Below are positions 42,459 through 47,950 of a stretch of 47,950 nucleotides of DNA, in pieces. Source of the DNA: Alkalihalobacillus deserti (GTDB taxonomy: Bacteria; Bacillota; Bacilli; Bacillales; Bacillaceae_D). The notes beneath the pieces were generated by a model. The model was not told where the DNA came from, made no database searches, and was given only the letters and a program-made list of their open reading frames with translations. Position 1 is the stretch's first letter. Every line of letters starts with the position of its first letter. The translations under genes and the position numbers were made by a program. The stretch covers positions 1 through 47,950 of the forward strand of contig NZ_JAJAFR010000025.1 in NCBI RefSeq assembly GCF_020734105.1, given 5' to 3'.

Positions 42459-43487
42459 ATGCTGCTTATATTTGAAATCATGAAAATGACGGTCAGAATA
42501 AAAAAGTTAACCCTTCTGTTTATAACAGTCCTCTTCTTAATAAGTAGCGCCTTCATCATGCATTGGTTAGAACCAGAAATGTTTGTTACCCCTTTTATTG
42601 GGTTTTGGTATGTTATGACAACCGTCACGACAACAGGGTATGGAGACTTTGTGCCAGAAACAACAATCGGGCGTATTTTTGGACTTATTTTATATTTAGT
42701 CGGGATTGGTTTAATTGGGATTGTCATCGGAAAAATCGTTGAGGGTTTCGGTATATATCGCAAGTTAAAGGAGGAAGGAAAATTGAGATATAAAGGTAAG
42801 AATCATTATGTCATCATCGGGTGGACGAATAAGGCAAAGCATACAATGAATGAGATAATGGAAATAGATGATTATGCAAAAATTCTAGTTATTGATTCAT
42901 TAGAAAAGTCCCCCATAGAGCATGAACGATTTTCTTACATTCAAGGAGATCCCACAGATATAGAAACATTAGAAAAGGCTAATATCCTCGCAGCGAAGGC
43001 TGTTTTAATTTTCACAAGAGATAGGGAGTTTAATCCTGTCACTGCAGATGGACAATCATTGTTAATCGTCTCATCTATTGAGAGTTATGCTGTAGAAATG
43101 AATAAAGAGATTTACACTATTGTTGAGATTCTCAAAGAAAAGCACATTTCAAATTTCGAACATGCCAATGTTGACGAGTTTATTATTGCAGATGAGGCAC
43201 TGTCTGACCTCATGGCTAAAGCTGCAGTTGATAAAGGATCAAGTAAACTAATAATGGAACTCCTAAGTAGAAGAAGCGGTGTAGATATTCGTAAAATAAA
43301 GAAAAAACAAATTTGGGGTACATATAATGATGCATTTGAAGATTTAAAAAATCTAGGAGCAAATTTAATTTCTGATGGAAATGACTTTAACATTCTTTCT
43401 AAATTAGGAGAGCATATTCCTACGGAAGCAGAGCTTTATGTCATTTGTAGTAAGGAAGCCTATGAAAAAATCATGAAAGTTCGTTAA
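42459..43487 (+). CDS. Two-helix potassium channel with RCK (TrkA-N) domain, YugO-like
   Basis: 342 residues. Two membrane helices flank the selectivity filter TTTGYGDFVPET (about 57-68). The RCK domain begins at NHYVIIGWTNKAKHTMNEI (about 115) with the Rossmann dinucleotide fold. The whole resembles B. subtilis YugO, which exports K+ and carries biofilm signalling. The GxGxxG motif is altered (GWTNKA), as in YugO. AAAGGAG lies eight bases before the ATG at 42459; an ATG at 42480 is possible. It lies directly upstream of the ktrAB unit. Confidence 0.92.
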   Translation: MLLIFEIMKMTVRIKKLTLLFITVLFLISSAFIMHWLEPEMFVTPFIGFWYVMTTVTTTGYGDFVPETTIGRIFGLILYLVGIGLIGIVIGKIVEGFGIYRKLKEEGKLRYKGKNHYVIIGWTNKAKHTMNEIMEIDDYAKILVIDSLEKSPIEHERFSYIQGDPTDIETLEKANILAAKAVLIFTRDREFNPVTADGQSLLIVSSIESYAVEMNKEIYTIVEILKEKHISNFEHANVDEFIIADEALSDLMAKAAVDKGSSKLIMELLSRRSGVDIRKIKKKQIWGTYNDAFEDLKNLGANLISDGNDFNILSKLGEHIPTEAELYVICSKEAYEKIMKVR

Positions 43488-43498
43488 AAAAATATGTA

Positions 43499-43527
43499 TT
43501 GACATGTTCCATAAAGAGGAGTAAATT
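43499..43527 (+). promoter_or_regulatory. Promoter of the ktrAB leader
   Basis: TTGACA, 17 bases, TAAATT, beginning 12 bases after the channel stop codon. It drives the riboswitch leader separately from the channel gene. Confidence 0.75.
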
Positions 43528-43562
43528 CACTAATAGTTAAAATATCATATTAAACCTTTATT

Positions 43563-43736
43563 CGCTTAATCATTTTTTGAGCGGGGGAACCATTTTTGAT
43601 GGGCAATTTACCATCTTGGGGTGAATCTTACTTAGTAAGAGGGGATACTCTTAGTCCCTAATCCGACAGCTAACCTCGTAAGCGTTATGAAAGAGAAGGT
43701 TCTTTTGGGACCATTCTTTGTGATGGTCTTTTTTAT
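43563..43736 (+). ncRNA. c-di-AMP riboswitch (ydaO-yuaA class) with terminator
   Basis: P1 arms CGCTT (43563) and AAGCG (43680). Conserved core segments in order: GAGCGGGGGAACCATTTTTG, TTGGGGTGAATC, AGAGGGGATACTCTTAGTCC, and AATCCGACAGCTAACCTCGT. An intrinsic terminator GACCAT / ATGGTC + TTTTTT (43708-43736) stands between the aptamer and ktrA. High c-di-AMP should end transcription and lower K+ uptake, as established for this class. Confidence 0.93.
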
Positions 43737-43761
43737 TTGGAGAAAAAAGGAGAAGTTTGGA

Positions 43762-44427
43762 GTGGCAGATAAAAAGAAACAATTCGCTGTTATTGGGTTA
43801 GGACGTTTTGGTGGTAGCATTTGTAAAGAATTATTTAGGATGGGCCATCAAGTTTTAGCCATTGACATTAATGAAGCAAAGGTTACTGAGTTTTCACAAC
43901 ATGCAACACATGCTGTTATAGCAAATTCTGCAGATGAAAAAGCTTTACTTTCCTTAGGGATAAGAAACTTTGAACATGTTGTGGTGGCGATCGGTGATGA
44001 TATACAAACCAGTATACTAACAACACTTGTGTTAAAAGAATTGAATCTACCTAACGTATGGGTAAAAGCGCAAAATGCTTATCACCATAAAGTTCTAGAA
44101 AAGATAGGTGCTGACCGAATTATCCATCCAGAACACGATATGGGCATTCGGATTGCCCAACATCTAACCTCAGAGAAAATTGTAGACTATATTGAATTAT
44201 CAAATGAGTACAGCATCGTTGAATTATTAGCAACGAGTAAAGTTCATAATAAATCGCTTATTGATTTGAATATACGAGCTAAGTTTGGTTGTACTATTCT
44301 CGCCATTAAACGTGGTGAGGATGTGAATGTTTCCCCAATGCCTGAAGAAGTCATTATTGAAAAGGACCTTCTCATTGTCATTGGACATAAGAATGACTTA
44401 AAACGTTTTGAAGATGAAGGATTGTAG
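43762..44427 (+). CDS. ktrA: KtrA, cytosolic RCK gating subunit of the K+ uptake system
   Basis: 221 residues from a GTG with AAGGAG nine bases upstream. TrkA-N domain: QFAVIGLGRFGGSICKELF (dinucleotide motif GLGRFG), DDIQTSILTTLVLKELNLPN; then a TrkA-C domain from about 135. It binds ATP/NAD and c-di-AMP (family knowledge) and gates KtrB. An ATG-initiated reading from 43687 would run through the riboswitch terminator and is rejected. Confidence 0.96.
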   Translation: MADKKKQFAVIGLGRFGGSICKELFRMGHQVLAIDINEAKVTEFSQHATHAVIANSADEKALLSLGIRNFEHVVVAIGDDIQTSILTTLVLKELNLPNVWVKAQNAYHHKVLEKIGADRIIHPEHDMGIRIAQHLTSEKIVDYIELSNEYSIVELLATSKVHNKSLIDLNIRAKFGCTILAIKRGEDVNVSPMPEEVIIEKDLLIVIGHKNDLKRFEDEGL

Positions 44428-44474
44428 ATAAGAAGAACTATGAAGTAAATAAAATATCAAAGAAGGTTTTATAT

Positions 44475-45827
44475 ATGGCTAAAATAAAAGAGCATTTAAG
44501 GCATCTTTCAGCTGTTCAGATTATTGTTTTGTACTACGTTGTTGCTGTAATTGTTGCAATGGCTTTATTTAGTTTACCTATTGCACGAAATCCTGGAACG
44601 CAATGGGGTTTTATAGAAGCTCTCTTCACTGCTGTAAGTGCAGTAAGTGTAACAGGACTAACGGTTGTTTCCACCGCAGAAACCTTTAGTGTGCCAGGTA
44701 CCTTTATTCTAGCTTTTGTATTACAATTTGGTGGAATTGGAATTATGACATTAGGAACTTTTGTCTGGATGCTCTTTCGTCGAAAGATTGGCTTACGAGA
44801 AAGACAATTGATCATGACGGATCAAAACCGCGGAGAAATGGCAGGATTAGTTCTGATCATGAAACAGATTTTAATCATGATTCTAGCGATTGAGGCTGTT
44901 GGGGCACTCATTCTTAGTATACACTTTCTACAATATTTTCCGACTTGGCAAGAAGCATTTATCCAAGGTTTCTTTGCATCCGTAAGCGCAACAACCAATG
45001 CTGGTTTTGACATTACAGGAAGCTCTTTAGAGCCCTTTGCCCATGATTATTTTGTACAATTTGTGAATATGATTTTATTAGTGTTAGGCGCCATTGGCTT
45101 CCCTGTTCTCATTGAGTTAAAAGAGTTTTTGACGGCAAAAGAAAAGCCATTTAATAAGCGTTTTTCCCTTTATACAAAATTAACAACAACAACATTTGGG
45201 TTGCTTGTTCTTGTTGGGTTTCTTGGGATCCTTTTATTAGAAAGAAATCACTTCTTTCTTGATAAATCTTGGCATGAAACGTTTTTTTATGCCTTATTCC
45301 AATCTGTAACTACTAGAAATGGTGGACTAGCAACAATGAATATTGCAGAATTTTATATTCCTACACAGTTATTCTTGAGCGCCCTTATGTTTATTGGAGC
45401 ATCTCCAAGTAGTGTAGGTGGAGGAATTCGAACGACTACTTTTGCCATCATTATTTTGACAATTTATACTTTTGCTCGTGGAAGAAGTTCTATTAAAATA
45501 TTTGGAAGAGAAATTGATCAGGAAGATATGTTAAAGTCTTTTATAGTCATTAGTGTCGCAATTATGATTACGGCATCAGCGGTTATATTTCTTGCCTATA
45601 TTGAGCCATTTCCTTTAACCGCAATTATCTTCGAGGTTTGCTCGGCATTTGGAACAACAGGATTATCGATGGGGATTACTCCTGATCTAAGTACAGCTGG
45701 TAAATTAACGATTATCTTTCTGATGTTTGTCGGTCGAATTGGAGTGTTTGCATTCTTATTTATCATTAGAGGAAAGCTTACAGACGAGCATTATCATTAT
45801 CCAAAAGAGAGAGTGATCATTGGGTAA
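44475..45827 (+). CDS. ktrB: KtrB, K+-transporting membrane subunit
   Basis: 450 residues, four M1-P-M2 repeats of the Trk/Ktr/HKT superfamily. Filter-region glycines occur in SAVSVTGLTVVSTAE, SATTNAGFDITG, TTRNGGLATMNI and FGTTGLSMGITPDLS. Imports K+ coupled with Na+. It lies 47 bases after ktrA and forms one operon under the riboswitch. The size equals B. subtilis KtrB. Confidence 0.97.
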   Translation: MAKIKEHLRHLSAVQIIVLYYVVAVIVAMALFSLPIARNPGTQWGFIEALFTAVSAVSVTGLTVVSTAETFSVPGTFILAFVLQFGGIGIMTLGTFVWMLFRRKIGLRERQLIMTDQNRGEMAGLVLIMKQILIMILAIEAVGALILSIHFLQYFPTWQEAFIQGFFASVSATTNAGFDITGSSLEPFAHDYFVQFVNMILLVLGAIGFPVLIELKEFLTAKEKPFNKRFSLYTKLTTTTFGLLVLVGFLGILLLERNHFFLDKSWHETFFYALFQSVTTRNGGLATMNIAEFYIPTQLFLSALMFIGASPSSVGGGIRTTTFAIIILTIYTFARGRSSIKIFGREIDQEDMLKSFIVISVAIMITASAVIFLAYIEPFPLTAIIFEVCSAFGTTGLSMGITPDLSTAGKLTIIFLMFVGRIGVFAFLFIIRGKLTDEHYHYPKERVIIG

Positions 45828-45908
45828 CCAGTAACCATTGTATCTAATAGCCTTTAACTAAACTTAAAACAAATAAACGTTAATAAGGTCAATAAAAGAC
45901 CGTAATTT

Positions 45909-45966
45909 AAAGCCTATAACCTAGATTACTAAGTAATCAGTATCATAGATACAGGCTTTTTTTTAA
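45909..45966 (+). terminator. Terminator after ktrB
   Basis: Long imperfect stem beginning AAAGCCTATA...CTAGATTAC and closing with ATAGATACAGGCTTT, followed by TTTTTT. The 350 bases from here to the next gene (46315) hold no further feature I can support. Confidence 0.75.
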
Positions 45967-46314
45967 TTGCTTGGGAGCTCGGATAAACAGAAGTCAAATA
46001 ACGTGTAAATTAACAGGCCATTTAACAAAGCTGTTAACAATTTACTAATAGGTTTGTTATTTCCAATGCGAATTCGGGTGCTCCTTGGTATGCTAAAACG
46101 CTGATTTAGCAATGAAAGTAATAAGATCACCTTTTTAACCTTTTAAAAAATAAGTAATTTTTCATTTTCTCTACCTAAACTGAAACAGGTAACTATAAAT
46201 AACTGTATTTTAAGAGTACATTTACGCACATGCTGCTTACTTAACTTCAAGTATATTAACTTAGACATTGTGGGACAATAGTGAGAGCTTAAAATACTTG
46301 GAAAGGAGTAAAAG

Positions 46315-47064
46315 ATGCAAAAACAAAACATTTTATTTAACCTTGACGATACATTATCATACTGTAATAGATACTTTAACCAAGTAATAGGTGAATTCGC
46401 TGACCAAATGATCACATGGTTTGACACCATAACCAAGGAAGAAATAAAACAGAAACAACTTCAAATTGATGTTAAAGCGATTAGTCAGCACGGTTTAAAG
46501 TCGGAACGGTTTCCCGAATCATTTGTTGGTACTTATAATTACTTTTGTGACTTAACAGGGAAGGAAAAGAAAAAAGACGAAATTCAATATTTAAGAGAAT
46601 TGGGGTTTCAGGTATTTGAAGTTCCCGTTGAACCAATTCCATATATGAGTGAAACACTACAACGTTTAAAAGAAGAGGGACATGAATTATATTTACACAC
46701 AGGGGGCGATGAGGCTAATCAAAGCAGGAAAATCACCCAGTTAGAACTCACTACTTATTTTGAACATCGTATTTTTATTTCGGAACATAAAGATACAACA
46801 GCTCTATCGGATATTTTAAAAACAATTAATGCCGATCCTAAAGTAACTTGGATGGTTGGAAATTCATTACGAACTGATATTGTCCCAGCACTTGAAAAGA
46901 ATATCCACGCAATATATATTCCAGCTGAAACAGAATGGCAATATAACGTTGTTGAAGTTAACGTTGAGCATAGTAGTGCTTTTTTGACGCTAAATTCACT
47001 TCAAGAAGTACCTAATGTAATTCATAAGCGTATCCAAGAGCATGCAATGTCAACTTATAGATAA
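46315..47064 (+). CDS. HAD-family hydrolase with Asn at the nucleophile position
   Basis: 249 residues with HAD fold. The first motif reads LFNLDDTLSYCNR: the position of the catalytic Asp nucleophile is Asn9, while the acid/base Asp11 and Thr13 are kept. Motif II is LYLHTGGDEAN, motif III includes KVTWMVGNSLRTDIVPALEK (motif IV GNSxxxD). The helical cap spans about 18-95. The usual family sequence is FDLDDT, so the enzyme may be inactive or use a different mechanism. GGAAAGGAG precedes the ATG. It is flanked by no related gene. Confidence 0.88.
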   Translation: MQKQNILFNLDDTLSYCNRYFNQVIGEFADQMITWFDTITKEEIKQKQLQIDVKAISQHGLKSERFPESFVGTYNYFCDLTGKEKKKDEIQYLRELGFQVFEVPVEPIPYMSETLQRLKEEGHELYLHTGGDEANQSRKITQLELTTYFEHRIFISEHKDTTALSDILKTINADPKVTWMVGNSLRTDIVPALEKNIHAIYIPAETEWQYNVVEVNVEHSSAFLTLNSLQEVPNVIHKRIQEHAMSTYR

Positions 47065-47138
47065 TACTTCAAGTGTGTAAAAAATGAAAAGTGATTTTTA
47101 CCTGGATGGTAGTGCTATTCTATTGCCGAGACCCCGTA

Positions 47139-47167
47139 CGATTACAAAAAAGATAATCGCACTTTTT
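47139..47167 (+). terminator. Probable terminator after the HAD gene
   Basis: Stem CGATTA / TAATCG with an A-rich loop, followed by CACTTTTTAT. About 75 bases after the stop codon. Confidence 0.55.
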
Positions 47168-47205
47168 ATATTTGAAATATGTTTTTTACGGGTATTCATC
47201 TTGAA

Positions 47206-47329
47206 TTAAACGCACCCGTTAATTGTAAAGGTGCCATCTCCTTCAACATCTAAAATATAGACATTTGTTCGTGGGTGTTCGTGTCTATATAATTTTGTGA
47301 ATTTGCTTGTTTTATAATAAATGGCACTT
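47206..47329 (-). pseudogene. Possible C-terminal gene relic
   Basis: An open stretch of 40 codons without a start codon: SAIYYKTSKFTKLYRHEHPR then TNVYILDVEGDGTFTINGCV and a stop. The composition looks protein-like (C-terminal beta segment). It lies downstream of the second rRNA operon and may be a truncated gene or chance. Confidence 0.3.
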
Positions 47330-47466
47330 CACTTTGTCTTTTGTACCTCTTGAAGCATTCTGCTTCGTCAATTCAAATAAAAATATTCACAAATATCCAC
47401 TACCATAAAAGATGTTCCTAAACAATCTCGCCCTTTTATGGATTAACTTAATTCGTGTTTTTATTT

Positions 47467-47520
47467 GCCTGGCAATGTCCTAGCTAACCATTTTTCTTCT
47501 ACGGGGAGGTCCCCTTCGAT
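47467..47520 (-). pseudogene. Degenerate 3' end of a 5S rRNA gene
   Basis: The 16-base stretch GCCTGGCAATGTCCTA matches the 3' end of the real 5S gene nearby (GCCTGGCAACGTCCTA) with one change, and is followed by ACGGGGAGGTCCCC, which resembles the next 5S helix. The remainder is unrecognisable. It lies ~110 bases downstream of the intact 5S. Confidence 0.55.
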
Positions 47521-47562
47521 CAAAGCTATTCAACGCCTTAAGCGTTATGTTTAACTCATAAA

Positions 47563-47590
47563 AAAGCACAATCCATTGGATTGTGCTTTA
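47563..47590 (-). terminator. Terminator of the second rRNA operon
   Basis: Perfect stem AAAGCACAATCCA / TGGATTGTGCTTT directly after the 5S gene, with a T run on the minus strand. Confidence 0.92.
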
Positions 47591-47593
47591 TCA

Positions 47594-47708
47594 GCCTGGC
47601 AACGTCCTACTCTCACAGGGGGAAGCCCCCAACTACCATCGGCGCTGAAGAGCTTAACGACCGTGTTCGGCATGGGAACGGGTGTGGCCTCTTCGCTATC
47701 GCCACCAG
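47594..47708 (-). rRNA. rrf: 5S ribosomal RNA
   Basis: The minus strand reads TGGTGGCGATAGCGAAGAGG, CACACCCGTTCCCATGCCGA, then CCCCCTGTGAGAGTAGGACG, as in Bacillus 5S. About 115 nt; the ends may shift by a few bases. It follows the 23S gene on the same strand. Confidence 0.97.
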
Positions 47709-47826
47709 ACTATAAGGTATTTTTAATAAAATACCATTGAAAGAATCAAGGTTCTCTCAAAACTAGATAATGCAAATTAGAAACATTGTCATATTTATTC
47801 AAAATATGACGTCAAGAATTATATAT

Positions 47827-47950
47827 TGGATAAGTCCTCGACCGATTAGTATCTGTCAGCTCCACGTGTCGCCACGCTTCCACACCAGACCTATCAACCT
47901 CATCATCTCTAAGGGGTCTTACTGGATTAATCCATGGGAAATCTCATCTT
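47827..47950 (-). rRNA. rrl: 23S ribosomal RNA, 3' end (runs off the window)
   Basis: The minus strand ends GAGCTGACAGATACTAATCG and GTCGAGGACTTATCC, the conserved 23S 3' terminus of bacilli. Only the last ~124 nt are inside the window; the mature end is approximate. Confidence 0.95.

Noticed and set aside
43687..43761. Longer ktrA start at 43687
   Set aside because: It would place 25 codons across the riboswitch terminator; the GTG at 43762 has a proper ribosome site and gives the family length.

Overview
The window comes from a low-GC Gram-positive spore former of the Bacillaceae. The evidence is a complete sigma-B operon, CmpA- and Spo0E-like sporulation proteins, a c-di-AMP riboswitch in front of ktrAB, a TnrA-type site, and the gene order rhomboid-acpS-ydcC-alr-ndoAI-ndoA-rsbRSTUVW-sigB-rsbX-tex-cmpA-sprT-tRNAs, which matches the Bacillus subtilis ydc region. 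The proteins are clearly diverged from B. subtilis. An alkaliphilic or halotolerant Bacillus-like genus (the B. halodurans / Alkalihalobacillus side of the family) would fit, but this is inference.

Layout. 1-1610: the 5' end of a 16S gene preceded by ten tRNA genes (Asn, Ser, Glu, Val, Asp, Leu, Leu, Pro, Gly, Ile), all on the minus strand and driven by tandem promoters. 1611-14505: the sigma-B/ydc block. A stressosome (RsbR, RsbS, RsbT) feeds RsbU, then RsbV, RsbW and SigB, with RsbX as feedback phosphatase. A textbook sigma-B promoter lies between rsbU and rsbV. The ndoAI-ndoA toxin-antitoxin pair, alr, the lipoprotein ydcC, acpS and a rhomboid protease follow. 14698-15640: a three-gene operon of unknown function (DUF2325 plus two small Cys-containing proteins) behind a promoter covered by Fur-box-like palindromes. 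15764-22685: mgtE, small ORFs, a universal stress protein, an HxlR regulator and a marR-swrC efflux operon.

22686-29268 holds a repeat-bearing gap, the 5-oxoprolinase genes pxpB-pxpC-pxpA, a hemD, azoR with a striking inverted repeat, and small ORFs. 29309-35921 is a nitrate/nitrite assimilation cluster: cobA/hemD fusion-nirB-nirD behind a TnrA-type site, with divergent narK. The gap between them carries a seven-unit 20-bp tandem repeat. 36100-37129 is an orphan RsbT-like kinase paired with a methanogen-output-domain sensor. 37394-42155 is a decaying region: an internally deleted LysR gene, a metE interrupted by three in-frame TAA codons, a frameshifted lipoprotein gene, a Spo0E-like gene, a zinc-ribbon protein and two coupled micro-peptides. 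42459-45827 is a potassium cluster (RCK channel, c-di-AMP riboswitch, ktrA, ktrB). 46315-47950 holds a HAD protein lacking its nucleophile, relics, and the 5S gene and 23S 3' end of a second rRNA operon, also on the minus strand.

The window therefore spans the interval between two same-direction rRNA operons. Its themes are general stress control, nitrogen assimilation with siroheme supply, and K+/Mg2+ homeostasis. The least-explained parts are the Fur-box operon, the RsbT/MetOD1 pair, the micro-peptides and the two repeat families. I found no CRISPR array, transposase or prophage.
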